Positions 10,379 through 20,949 of a stretch of DNA of 26,111 bases are shown here, in pieces (the stretch's first letter is position 1; each line of letters starts with the position of its first letter). The notes beneath the pieces were generated by a model that saw only the letters and a program-made list of their open reading frames with translations, ran no database searches and had not been told where the DNA came from. The stretch spans positions 1 to 26,111 of the forward strand of contig JPHH03000126.1 in assembly GCA_000750105.3 (NCBI GenBank), in the 5' to 3' direction. Made by a program: the position numbers and the translations under genes. The DNA comes from Tolypocladium sp. Sup5 PDA-1 (taxonomy: Eukaryota; Ascomycota; Sordariomycetes; Hypocreales; Ophiocordycipitaceae).

Positions 10379-11919
10379 TATAAGACTTCGTAGATATAGC
10401 TAATATTACTTAAGCTATAATACTCCCTTTATATAAGACTATAGATTATATAATTAATCTATTATTAAATACTACGCTACCTTAAAGTAGAATCTATTTA
10501 TTATCCCTTACTAAATTACGAGAGCTATAATAATATATTATTAATAACTTAGTAAACGGCCGAATACAAGCTTCGAAAAGTCCTGCTAGAGTACCTATTC
10601 TCTTTATTCTAAAAAAGGATAGTTTACTATAATTATATATTAACTATCGTAGACTAAATCGAATTTTAGTTAATAATCGCTATACTTTACCCCTTATTTT
10701 AGAAATTCTTAATTATTATTAAGGGGCTAAGTATTATATAAAACTTAATATTAAAGATATATATTATTATATATATATTAAGGAAGGTAATAAATAGAAA
10801 ATAATATTTTAGACCTGATATAGTTATTATAAATATTTAATAATATTATTTAGTCTTATAAATACGCTAGCTACCTTTTAGTATTATATTTATAAAGTAC
10901 TTTAGGGACTCGTTAATATTATTTATATTATCTATCTAGACGATATCCTTATTTATTTAGGAAATAAAGAGGAATATATATAATATATTTAATAGGTTCT
11001 TAAATATCTATAGGTAGCGGAACTCTATATTAAACCTATAAAATATAAGTTTTTTAAGGATTTTATAAATTTCCTTAGCTTTATCTTATCTATAAAAGAG
11101 ATAAGTATAGACTTAAGTTAAGTCTAAATAATTACTAAGTAAGAAGAGCTAATAATATATAAGGAGATTTAAGTCTTCCTTAAGTTCTATAATTTTTATT
11201 ATTAGTTTATCTATAGATATTCTAAAATTATAGCTTTACTTATAGCTCTTCTTAAAGGTAGTTAATAAGGTAAGAAACTAAGGAAGGTAAAGTTAAATAA
11301 TACTAAATTACTAGCGTTTCGCTTATTAAAATAAGCCTTTTAAGAAGCGCTACTCCTATAGTATTTTAATTTATAACTCTTAACCTAGATTAAGACTAAT
11401 ACCTTAAAATTTATAATAGCTAGAATATTATTATAACTAAATACCTAAGGGCGTTAGTATTTAATTATATTTTAGTCTTAGAAATTTACTTTAATAAAAG
11501 TAAATTATAGAATTCTTAATTAAGAGTTATTCGCTATTATAGAATTATTTAAATACTAGCGATATTATCTTAAGGGTATACTAAATATAAAGGTCTAGTT
11601 TAATTACTAGAATCTATAAATATTTATAAAGTAAACGAAATTAAATAAACGATAAGCTTATTAATATATATATTTAATACTATTTAACTTTACTATTAAA
11701 TATTATTTAGGGAAAACTAATCTTATAGATACTCCTTTAAGAAGACTAGATTATTAAGGGGAGACTCCCTTAAATATTAAGTTATTACTAGAATTATATA
11801 AGAAAATATAAGAAAACTTAATATAAAGACTTAGCGAGATACCTTTATAAGAATATTCTTCTCGAGTCTTAAACTAGTCTAAGTATAACGAGATATTTTT
11901 ATAAGATAAAGATTCTTAA
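10379..11919 (+). pseudogene. Element C, left part: RT and RNase H of a second chromovirus, heavily RIP-mutated
   Basis: A very AT-rich plus-strand pol. It starts just ahead of RT: D-F-V-D-I then L-P-x-Y-K-T-I-D-Y resembles the F-A-D-V ... L-P-P-H-R-x-x-D-H linker. RT continues with L-R-E-L, N-G-R-I-Q-A-S-K-S-P-A and an intact Y-L-D-D-I-L-I-Y box at 10933-10944. RNase H lies at about 11300-11620 (the segment L-F-A-I-I-E-L matches the usual E-L-L-A-I). Gag, protease and 5' LTR are missing because the LTR of B abuts at 10378. The reading stops at 11919 where element D begins and resumes at 18498. RIP is heavier than in B or D, with few CpG left. Confidence 0.85.
11915..11919. repeat. Target-site duplication (left copy) of element D
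   Basis: CTTAA directly before the D LTR; the same five bases follow the other LTR at 18493-18497. Five base pairs is the usual duplication for Ty3/Gypsy integration. The pair shows that D inserted as one unit into C. Confidence 0.85.
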
Positions 11920-12108
11920 TATTATGGACTCGAGCTATGCTTAGGTCTGCGCACTGCCCGGTTACGTAGGGTTACGTAAGGTTTATAACCCGCTAAATAT
12001 CCGCGCCTAGTCTAGGCGCGGACCGCGCCCCCTTTTCCTCCTTCTATATATTTATTATTACTATATAGAACGCTTATTAATAAACGCCCTAGGGCTAGTT
12101 TCTTTATA
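11920..12108 (+). repeat. 5' LTR of element D
   Basis: Begins TATTATGG (probably TGTTATGG before RIP) and ends TCTTTATA (probably TCTTTACA). It matches 18305-18492 over its whole length. It contains two GGTTACGTA-like direct repeats and a 21-bp palindrome at 12001-12021. No PBS complementary to a tRNA can be named after it. Confidence 0.9.
12001..12021. repeat. 21-bp GC-rich palindrome in D 5' LTR
   Basis: Arms CCGCGCCTAG and CTAGGCGCGG around a central T, followed at once by a second short inverted repeat (GCGCGG/CCGCGC). The same palindrome is at 18386-18406. It contains no CpA or TpG, so RIP has left it untouched in both copies. Confidence 0.85.
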
Positions 12109-12156
12109 TATAATAGATATTATTTTACCTTACTAATACTAACTAGTAATACGTTA

Positions 12157-13060
12157 ATAGAAGATATAGGTATCTAGGGCGCTCTAGTATAGAGGGCGGC
12201 AGACGCAATAGCTAGCGAGATTGCTAAGCTCTAGAGAGTTATTGCCGTATAAAAGGAGGCTATATATATTATAGAATAGATAAAATAAAAGCTACTATTA
12301 CTCGGGACCCCGTTCGATAGCGATAAGAACCTCTTTATAGCTTAGAAGATACTTATTATATATAAACTCCGCTCTAACTAAATATTTATTAGCGACTACT
12401 AGGACTAGTAGGCCTTTATTTACTAGTACCTCTCGATAAAGGTCTAGGCTAAGGTTACTCTATTCTTTAAACGAGGCGAAGAGTTTATATATAACCCCGA
12501 CTACTTCCTAAAATATCTTAGTATAATATTCTCTAACCCTTACCGCTAGTAGACTATAATAATAGAGCTAGAAAGAATATTATAGTAGCTAGCTAAGGCC
12601 TTCTCTAACTTCTTAGTGCGATTCGAGGCTAAGCTATTGCTCTTAGGCGGGAGCGAATAGGCCTATAAGATTAAGGTTATACGCCTCCGATATACCCTTA
12701 CCCTAGAGCTTCGCTAGTACTATATAGGCCGAGATATCCCGCTTAATAACTACCTAGTAGCTATATAATATATCTACTTAATTATAGTAGATATTAAATT
12801 ATTCTAGCTCAATAACTAGTTCCTCTTACCTAGGGCCCGAGCGGCTAGTAGCACGGGCTATAATAGCGATATACCTATAAATAGCATTAATATAACTAGT
12901 TCTAGTCTAGGCTAGGTAAGAAAGAAAAAGTAAGGGGGCTAGTTATAGTAGCGCGCGGCCTAGGTTAGCTAAGATATTATATAGGCATGCTATATAAAAG
13001 GGAGCTGCCTATACTATAGCTAATAGGGCTATATAATATATATATATTAGCTCTTGCCTA
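12157..13060 (+). pseudogene. gag of element D with decayed zinc knuckle
   Basis: The plus-strand frame starts near 12157 (ATA where ATG is expected, a G-to-A change) and reads a Gln/Ala helix, then a capsid-like region: G-T-P-F-D-S-D-K-N-L-F (about 12307-12340), F-x-x-Y-L-S-I-I-F-S-N-P-Y-R, F-S-N-F-L-V-R-F-E-A-K-L and R-D-I-P-L-N-N-Y. A CCHC knuckle is recognisable at about 13006-13048, where only the first Cys is kept and the others read Tyr, stop or another residue. Gag would form the virus-like particle. Numerous stops; not expressible. Confidence 0.75.
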
Positions 13061-13249
13061 CCTAGCGTTTAACCTAGTAAACTCCTATATAATCTACCTA
13101 GATAAAGCTAGCTATAGGCTTCCTAGACTAAGAGAGCGACTAGGAAAATAGCTTACCCCTATAGTAAGTCTTATATTAGGGGCGATATAGTATATTAAAT
13201 AAGTAAATAGCGAGTTAGAAGAATACTTTAAGGATATCTCTCGAAATAT

Positions 13250-16200
13250 AAATATAACTCTATTTCTCCTACTAGTATTAATTAACTCTACTTAATTTAT
13301 CGACGCGTAGGTAAATAATAGCTATAACTACTATACTACTATAAGCGAATCTTTTATATAATAGTACTAGCTTAAGTATATCCCGCTCCCGATATAATAA
13401 GAGGTCTATATAGCTATTATAACTTCCTATAGAGGTACCTAGAGGTTTAAGGTAACCTCTATAATTTAGTATTTAATTTAGTTTATAGCTAATATTAATA
13501 ACTAGTATTTACTTATTATAGCCTATATAATTCCTAGCCTAACCTAGGACTTAATCTTTAGGCTACCTTAGATATAATACTATAATATTTTACTAGAGGC
13601 TAAAGCCCGGCGGCTATATATTCGCTCTCTTAGGGATTTTATTATTCTTACTTCTAAGACTTAGTAAGTACCTTACCCGATAGTATCGATTCTAGGATTA
13701 ACCTTTATAGCTTTTATTTAGCGCGAAACTTAGAAGAGGATAGGATACTAGCTATTAGCTATAAGCCTCTAGGAGATTACTTTTATTTTAAGACTTTAGG
13801 TTCTATAGGCCCCCTCTATAATAACTACCCTCCCCTTAGAGGTTAAGTAGTTCTAGGATCTCTTTAATAAGGAATAGGCTAACTCCTTACCGCTATACTA
13901 AGGGAGCTACGATTACTATATCTAATTATAGAAATAACTAGATAAGTTAGACCTTGCGTTACCTTAGGGCCTACTTTATAATATATTACGCGATTACTTA
14001 CTCGAGGTTTATAAGTAAATAACCGAATTAATAAATAAGGGATAGATTCGAGCGAGCTCTTCGTCTACAGCCGCGCCTATCCTACTAGTTAAGAAGCTAG
14101 GAGGGGGGTAGCGGTTCTATATTAACTATCGCGCGCTTAATAAGGTTACCGAGTAAGACTATTACCCCCTATTACTTATTAAGGAAATACTCTAGAGCTT
14201 ATTAAATATAAGGTAGTTTATAAAGTTAGATATTCGCGCTACCTTTTATAAATTATAAGTAGCTAAGGGGTAGGAGTACCTTACTACCTTTTATATATAG
14301 TTTAGGCTTTTCGAATATCTTATTTACCCTTTTAGATTAGCTAGGGCGCCTATTACTTTCTAATAGTATATTAATAACGCGCTTAAAGTATCTCTAGGGG
14401 ATTTTATAATTATATACCTTAACGATATATTAATCTATTCTAATAGCTTATAGGTAGACTATTAGACTAAGGTTCGAGTAATACTAGTAAAGCTATAATA
14501 GGTAAGGTTAAACTTAGACCTTAATAAATGCGAATTTACTATTAAAGAGGTTAAGTATTTAGGGTTTATTATTCGCGTAAGTAAAGAGATTCGGCCTAAC
14601 CTAGCTAAGGTATAGGCTATCCTAAGCTAGGAGGCGCTAACCTAGGTTAAGGGCGTTTATAGTTTTCTTAGGTTCGCTAACTTCTATCGAGACTTTATCG
14701 CGCGGTTCTTATATATTATAGCCCCGCTTAATGCCCTTATAGCCTAGAATATGCCCTTTTAATAAATAGAGTCTTACTAAGCCGCCTTTAATATACTTAA
14801 GGCTACTTTTATTTTATACCCTATACTTATATAATAGGACCTAGATTAGGATATACTTATTAAAATAGACTACTCTAGGGAGGCGATCGGTAGCTACTTA
14901 TTATAATAAGGCATAGATAGTATACTCTAACTAGTTATATACTATTCTTAGAAGCTCTAGCCTATAGAAAGGAACTATATAATTTATAATAAAGAACTAC
15001 TAGCTATTATTTCTTACCTTAAGGTATAGTCTATTAAATTATAAAGTATAAGTAAGCTATTTACTATCTTAATTAACTATAAGGCCTTAGAGTACTTTAC
15101 CTTATTAAGGGAGATATTAGAATAGTAAGCTCGCTAGGTAAAGACGCTCGCGCTCTTTAATTATAACCTATAATACTAGCCTAGCTCTTAGGTAGCCCGC
15201 CTAGATATACTCTCTAAGCGGGATTAGGACTATCGGGATAAGGCTATATATTTCGGGCGCGTTATATAACCGCTCTTAATTAGTTTACTTAGTTCTACGT
15301 ACGTAGCTTCTTATATAGATAGCGTCCTTGCCCTAGAGGTAGACTAGGCGCTACTTAAAGACTCCTAGTATAGTATAGTACTATTCTAAGATACGTACCT
15401 TTAGGAGCTTTAGCGCCGTGCGCTATAGGAGGATATATTATATTTAAAGAAGGTTTAGGTACTTTAGGGTAACCTCCGAAAATTTCCCCTAGAGGTAGAT
15501 ATACGCGAATAGGTTATTAATTATATACTTTCTACGTATAGTATATTATAGTTCTAAGGGCGGCTCTAGCTACCTAAGTAAGAACCTTTAATAATAACTT
15601 TAATTTAACGCGCGTATAACTCGCTAATAACTAGCTACCTAGGTAAGAATATAACCTTTAAGCTTTTATAAAGGGACTTTTACTAAGAGGGTATATCTAT
15701 AGATATTATATAGTTTATATAGAACTATTACTACTATAGTAATTATATTAACCGCCGCCGCTAGTAAGGGTTACTATAGCTACTCCCGATTATAGACTAG
15801 TTCTAGAGTATAATCTTAGTAGACTTTATAACTAACTTACTTATATTAAAGGAGGGTAATCCGCGGTACCTTATAATAATTACTAATTAGCTATTAAAGT
15901 ATATTTAGCTAGAGGCTATAATATCTATAATTACTAAGTATTATATAAAGCGATTTTAATATTATTAATAGCGCTTTTATAGCTTTCTTATATATATTAT
16001 TTCTAACTATAGATTAAATTAAGTTAGAGACTTTTAATCTATACTTTATTACTTAACTAGGGTATAATAGCTCTTATTAACCGCTTACTACCCCTAGATT
16101 AATAGCGGTATAGAGTATGCTAACTAAGAGGTTTAGGCTATATTACGCTTAATAATCTCGTTCTCCTAGCTTAACTAGGCTAATTACTTACTAGCTTACT

Positions 16201-17066
16201 AACTTACCCTTAATAGCTAGGACTCTTTTATTACTAGCGTTAGCCTAAACTATATATTATATAGGTATAATATAGAACTTATCTAATATATATCGGAGTT
16301 AATAGCTTTTATTACTTCTCTAAAGGGGCGCGCGGTAGTATTTCTATAGTACTTAAAGTAAGGTATTAACCTAATATAAGCTATAATTATATAAGTATAA
16401 TAATAATAATAGGACTTAACGAATATATCCTAGTAATTAATAAAATAATTCTATATTAGGGATAATATTTAGTTAGACTTCTCTAATATATAGACTAATC
16501 GCCCCTTAAAAAAGCTCGATTAATTATATATTAAATACTAGGTAGTTAATATACTATACCTACTTAATATTATTTTAGATATACTATAGGGAATCTACGC
16601 GATATTCTATATAGATTAGGTTAAGTAAGCTATTAATAACTTATTTCCTTTATAGTAATTAGTAGATATAAGACTAGACCTACTCTTATAGTTTAGTAAT
16701 AATAACCTAGACCTAGATAAGTATAAGATAGAGGAAATTCTTATTATAAAAAATATACTAGGTAGAGGGCGGCGGCGGAATATATTAGTTAAATAAAAGG
16801 GCTATATAATACTAACTTAAGAACCTTTAAAAAGTATATAAGATACTATAGCTCTTACGCGCTATAAGGAAGAATAGGGCGATATATAGATATATAATAA
16901 GCCCCTTTAGGTATATTTTATTCTAAAAGACTTAAGTATAGCTACTAAAACTCCTCTAGACTCTTAGGAACTAGGGCTATAATAGATTAAATAATATACT
17001 AGCTAAAGATAAAAGAAACCTAATTAGATAGTAAGAGTAGGGGGGGCACCTCTATACCCCTCCTAA
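13250..17066 (+). pseudogene. pol of element D: protease-RT-RNase H-integrase-chromodomain, RIP-inactivated
   Basis: Protease: L-I-N-S-T at about 13278-13292 where L-I-D-S-G/T is expected, so the catalytic Asp is Asn. RT: G-x-I-R-A-S-S-S, then K-L-D-I-R-A-T-F, and Y-L-N-D at 14415-14426 where Y-L-D-D is required; the first Asp is Asn (GAC to AAC). RNase H: I-D-Y-S-R-E-A-I-G near 14870 and E-L-L-A-I-I near 15000. Integrase: zinc-binding region near 15620-15740, first Asp in V-D-F-I-T at 15832-15834, second catalytic Asp replaced (S-N-Y-R, Asn at 16005-16007), and Y-Y-P-Q-I-N-S-G-I-E-Y keeps the Glu. A chromodomain closes the frame. The frame may run on past the TAA at 17064-17066 to another TAA at 17127-17129 if the intervening stops were once Gln. 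Confidence 0.88.
16695..16880 (+). other. Chromodomain at the C-terminus of element D integrase
   Basis: Reads D-K-Y-K-I-E-E-I-L, a short Arg/Gly-rich turn, I-L-V-K, a stop or Gln where Trp is expected, K-G-Y, T-Q-E-P (T-W-E-P in the family) and a helix. The order and spacing match a retroelement chromodomain. It places D in the chromovirus branch of Ty3/Gypsy and fits its integration into pre-existing heterochromatic repeats. Confidence 0.8.
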
Positions 17067-17126
17067 TCGCGCGTATAAGAGTAATAGCGGGAGTTAGATA
17101 GGTATAAACTAGAGGAATGCTATTAG

Positions 17127-17141
17127 TAAAGGGGGAGATAT
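17127..17141 (+). other. Stop codon plus polypurine-like run inside element D
   Basis: TAAAGGGGGAGATAT follows the last plausible pol codon. A run of this kind normally sits immediately before a 3' LTR, but here the LTR begins about 1.16 kb further on, after a second purine run (18285-18303). It may be a relic of an ancestral shorter element or a second priming site. Chance is possible. Confidence 0.35.
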
Positions 17142-17440
17142 ATAAGTATATCTACGCGGGGTAGGGAGCCGAGGGAGCTATGTAATCCCGATAGGGGAAG
17201 CTATAGGCATAGGGCGCAGGGGGAGGGGCTCGATAAGGCGGCTAGCGAGTTAAGGGCTATAAGAACTATAGTATTAGCTTACTATCGCTTAGCGCGGTCC
17301 TCTTATTATTTAGCGCGGTCCTCCTCCTAGGCGGCTAAAATAGCGCGCTATATCTCCTCCTATTACGTAAGGGATGCCTTATAGCGCTAGGCGAAAAGGT
17401 TTAGTCTACCTATAACCTAGCCCTATTACTAGGCTTACTA

Positions 17441-18150
17441 TTACTAATATATAATTATTTTAGCACTAACGTGCCCTCTATAGCGAATAGGAGTTAGTAA
17501 TATAGGGGCGAGGGGCGTAGCGATAAGGGTAGTCTAGTTATTATCCGCGGGCGACGTAGGAGTATATACGCTAAGAGTAAGATAGGGCGTAAGATAGGTA
17601 GTAGCGAGGCGGGACTAGAGATAGTTAGCGAGGGTTATAAAGTCTGCTATTAGGTAAACGCGTCGTCTAGGAATAGTGCCTTTACGAGTATAGGCTAGCT
17701 CCTTAATAGAGTTTCTAGCGGCGGCGATAGCTAATATCTCGCGGATAAGATAGTATAGGCGAGGTTCTATAGTAAATAAGTGCCTCTCCTAGAGGCACTT
17801 GCGATATTTCTCCTAGTATATAATATATGCTATACCGCGGCTATGGGTATAAAAGGCGGCCTTATTATTATATAAGTCCTAGAGGTAAGGTATATATATA
17901 TACGCTACCTCGATAGGCGTAGCGTTATTAGAATTATCGGAGTCGCCCTATATAGCGTAGTCTCTAATTACGCGGGATATACGCGCGCTACCGTCGGGGC
18001 TAGCGTTAGCTATAGTTTAGATAATACGGCCTAGGTAGGGGATAGAGATAGCGCGGGAGATAGTATAGGCGGGGCGGGCGTGGGAAGTATAGGGGCGGGC
18101 GCGGTAAGTTAAAGTTATAGATATAAGTAAGTAATTATAAGGTAAGAGCA
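17441..18150 (-). pseudogene. Antisense ORF-like frame of element D between pol and 3' LTR
   Basis: On the minus strand one frame stays protein-like for about 220 codons, broken only by about eight TAG/TAA codons that fit former Gln codons, before two adjacent stops at 17441-17446. Readable pieces include P-I-E-V-A-Y-I-Y-I-P-Y-L, N-K-A-A-F-Y-T-H-S-R-G-I-A-Y, I-R-E-I-L-A-I-A-A-A-R-N-S-I-K-E-L-A-Y-T-R-K-G and V-Y-L-I-A-D-F-I-T-L-A-N-Y-L. The upstream part is Arg/Pro/Ser-rich. No domain is recognised. The start is unknown. It has the same place and orientation as the antisense ORF of element B but no similar residues. The frame could be partly fortuitous, though neighbouring frames carry more stops. 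Confidence 0.5.
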
Positions 18151-18284
18151 CGCGCGAGAAGTATATAGATAATTAAAGAAGTTATAATATACGAGTACGG
18201 GGGGGTTAATATTATTATTTAGATAGGGGTAGGAATACCTAGGTGGTATACGATAGGAAAAATATTTCTATTGCGCGCTAGGCG

Positions 18285-18303
18285 CGGCGGGGAGGGCGGG
18301 GGT
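18285..18303 (+). other. Polypurine tract of element D
   Basis: A G-rich purine run with one or two interrupting C, directly upstream of the 3' LTR at 18305. This is the expected priming site for plus-strand DNA synthesis and confirms the LTR edge and plus orientation. Confidence 0.7.
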
Positions 18304-18304
18304 A

Positions 18305-18492
18305 TATTATAGACTTAAGCTATGCTTAGGTTTGCGTATTACCCGGTTACGTAGGGTTATGTAAGGTTTATAACCCGCTAAATATCCGCGCCTAGTCTAG
18401 GCGCGGACCGCGCCCCCTTTTCCTCCTTCTATATATCTATTATTACTATATAGAACGCCTATTAGCAGACGCCCTAGGGCTAGTTCTTTATA
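18305..18492 (+). repeat. 3' LTR of element D
   Basis: 188 bp copy of 11920-12108. It differs by about 15 C/T or G/A transitions and lacks one T near the end. The palindrome at 18386-18406 is identical to that at 12001-12021. It is followed by the CTTAA duplication. Confidence 0.9.
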
Positions 18493-18497
18493 CTTAA
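18493..18497. repeat. Target-site duplication (right copy) of element D
   Basis: CTTAA, identical to 11915-11919 and directly after the 3' LTR. Removing D and one copy rejoins the two halves of element C. Confidence 0.85.
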
Positions 18498-20240
18498 GCT
18501 TATTAAGGGATAAATAAAGGCGAAATAGTCCCGAATCTTAATTAATTAATTAACTAGGCCTCTAAGTTAGCTAGTTATAAATAATATATCTTAAAATATA
18601 TTATTACTTCTATAATATTATATAAGGAGTTATATAATAATACTCCCTAAACTCTAAAGTAGTTATTATAAGATATTTAAAGTAAGGACTAATATACTTA
18701 AAGGATAAAAAATACTATAGGTAAATTACGGAATTTTAATTAAAATCTATAGTTAATTAATATTAAAGAGTTACTTTATTATAATAGTAAAATTTATATC
18801 TTAATAAATATAACTATATATTAGGAGATTCTCTCCTTATACTATAATAATTTACTTATAGGTTATTTTATATTTAAATATACCTTAGAACTTCTTAAAA
18901 GGATCTTTTACTAGGAAATAATATATAAAGATATAAAGGAATATATAGTAATATATAGAGTATATTAAGGAGCTATCTCTCGTAGATATCGTCCTTATAG
19001 ATCTCTTAAATCCTTACTAATACTTAAAAAACTATAGTCTTAAATTACTATAGATTTTATTATAGGGCTACCTCTAGTATATTATTAAGGTATAGACGTT
19101 AATATAATACTAGTAATTATAGACTAATTTACTAAGTATATTATCCTCTTACTAACTATAAGTATAATTACTATACTAGATTTAGTATAACTCTTTTATT
19201 ATAAAGTAGAGTTATATTTTAGCTTACCTAATAAAATAGTAACTAATTAAGGTCTAATCTTTACTAGCTACTTCTAGTCTAATTTATATTTCTAGTCTTA
19301 TATAAGATAAAGACTATCTATAGCTTTTTATCTTTAAATAGATAGCTAAATAAAGAGAATAAATTAAGTTCTCGAATATTACTTAAGATACTTTATTAAT
19401 AATAACTAATAGTATTAGCTAGCTCTACTATAAGAAGTATAATTTACTTATAATAATACTTAAAATACTATTATAGGCTATATATTAAACTAAGTATTAA
19501 TAAGCTACTCCCTAGACTTTTATTATAGACTCGAGGATAAGTCTTCTAAGATAAGGGTACTAGAAGTAAGGGCTAGAATAAAAAAGCTACTTTACCTTAG
19601 GGATTTACTTTAGGAAAACTAGCGAAAAGCTATTAAAGTATAGAAGAAATACTATAACCGCTATTACTAATTATTCTCTTTTAAAAGAGGAGACCTTATA
19701 GGCCTCTTAATTAAAAACCTTTACTTAAAAGGAGAAAAATAAAAGTTAGCTCTAAGATATATTAAGCTATTTCGGGTTTTATAGCTAATTAGTAAATAAG
19801 CTTACTAATTATCTCTTCCTAAGAAATATACCTAATTATATAATATCTTTTATATCTCTTTATTAGAGCTATAGGCTTAAAGATAAAATTAAGAGGAAGA
19901 TATTAATATACTAATACCTAACCTTAAAGAAGATAAAGGAGAATAAGAGGTTAAAGAAATTAAAGATTATTAAACTAAGTAAGGTAAAACTTTATACCTT
20001 ATAAAATAAATAGGTTAGCCCCTAGGATATAATAAGTAATTACTAAAAAAGGAAATATAAAATACCTTTACTTTAATTACTAAGTATTAAAAAGGGAAAC
20101 CCTAATTAAAGATATATAATTAAGGGAGACTATTAAAGAAGTCTTAAATTATTAGAGAAAAGAACCTAAATTATAAGCGAGAAGATATTAAAAAGCCCCG
20201 AGTATAATAAAAGAAGGTAAAATTATTATATAAAATATAA
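18498..20240 (+). pseudogene. Element C, right part: integrase and chromodomain, heavily RIP-mutated
   Basis: Continuation of the pol frame interrupted by D. Integrase zinc-binding region: Y-Y-x-S-L-L-T-G-Y and L-E-L-L-K-R-I-F-Y near 18840-18920 (His positions read Tyr). Core: T-I-D-F-I-I-G-L-P with the first catalytic Asp at 19053-19055; V-T-N-x-G-L-I-F-T-S with Asn (19245-19247) in place of the second Asp. A chromodomain-like segment follows at about 19955-20110: V-K-E-I-K-D-Y, then K-T-L-Y-L-I-K and P-x-G-Y-N. The frame then becomes Lys-rich and fades near 20240. Base composition is extremely AT-rich, suggesting more RIP cycles or greater age than D. Confidence 0.82.
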
Positions 20241-20556
20241 AATAAAATAACTTAAATAATACGCCCTAATATACTCCCGATATATTACTTAAATATCTAT
20301 TAATTCTATAGGAAAATAGCTAAGTAACTCCTCTATATCCCCTATCGCTATTCCTTCTTCTTTATAGAGAATCTTCTTTACCTCTATAAAATAAATATAT
20401 AAAGCGATCTTCTAAGGACTATAGCTATAGTTACCCGGTAGTAAGGATAAAACCTAAGTACTCTTCTAGAGCTTATAATCTATCTTATCCTAGGCGATTT
20501 ATTAGCGAAATAGTCTTAATTAGGGGTCTTTATAAGGGAGAACCTATAGCTCTAAA
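20241..20556. other. AT-rich tail of element C, no gene seen
   Basis: About 300 bp between the fading pol frame of C and a purine run. No domain is readable on either strand and stops are frequent. It is probably the 3' untranslated part of element C. Confidence 0.4.
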
Positions 20557-20570
20557 TAAAGGGGGAGGAT
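20557..20570 (+). other. Candidate polypurine tract of element C
   Basis: AAAGGGGGAGGAT, a purine run of the type found just before fungal Gypsy 3' LTRs. It suggests that a 3' LTR of C starts at about 20571. The 5' LTR is missing from the window, so this cannot be confirmed by comparison. Confidence 0.45.
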
Positions 20571-20927
20571 AGTACTTTAAGAGTAATTCATAGCGTTAGT
20601 TTACTAAGGTCTAATAGTATATTAAATACTTTATAACTAACTTAGCGGTACCCGTTAGGCTATATAAGACCTTATAATAATACTTAGGGGTAATAAAGGC
20701 TAAAGAAAAATAATAGGCTATAAGGGCTACCGCCTTCTAGCTATTATTAAATAAAATAGGATCTTCTATCTTAGGATAAACTTTTATATTTAAGTTATAT
20801 AAATATTCTAGGACTATAATAAACTCGTTATAGTCCCCTTATATAATAATAAGATACTAAACTCTAATTAATAAACTAATAAAAAGTAGAATAACTAGAG
20901 AAATAAGGGCGCTTACTAGATTATATA
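20571..20927 (+). repeat. Possible 3' LTR of element C
   Basis: Proposed only from the preceding purine run and from a TTATA end at about 20923-20927 that could be a RIP-altered TTACA. The size, about 357 bp, is reasonable. There is no second copy in the window. A minus-strand frame continuing from 20990 also crosses this stretch, which argues for caution. Confidence 0.3.
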
Positions 20928-20949
20928 TATTTTTTTAACTAATATATTA

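Larger units (their letters stand above)
11920..18492 (+). mobile_element. Element D: full-length plus-strand Ty3/Gypsy chromovirus nested in C
   Basis: 6,573 bp with two near-identical LTRs (189 and 188 bp), a 5-bp target duplication, gag, protease, RT, RNase H, integrase and chromodomain in one direction, and a polypurine tract just before the 3' LTR. Differences between the LTRs are almost all C/T or G/A transitions plus one single-base indel, as expected from one insertion followed by RIP. All coding frames carry TAG/TAA stops. Between pol and the 3' LTR there is an extra stretch of about 1.2 kb that contains an ORF-like frame on the minus strand. Confidence 0.92.

Noticed and set aside
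2471..10382. TATA on both sides of element B as a target-site duplication
   Set aside because: Only four bases, in very AT-rich DNA, and the two flanks belong to different elements, so it is probably chance.
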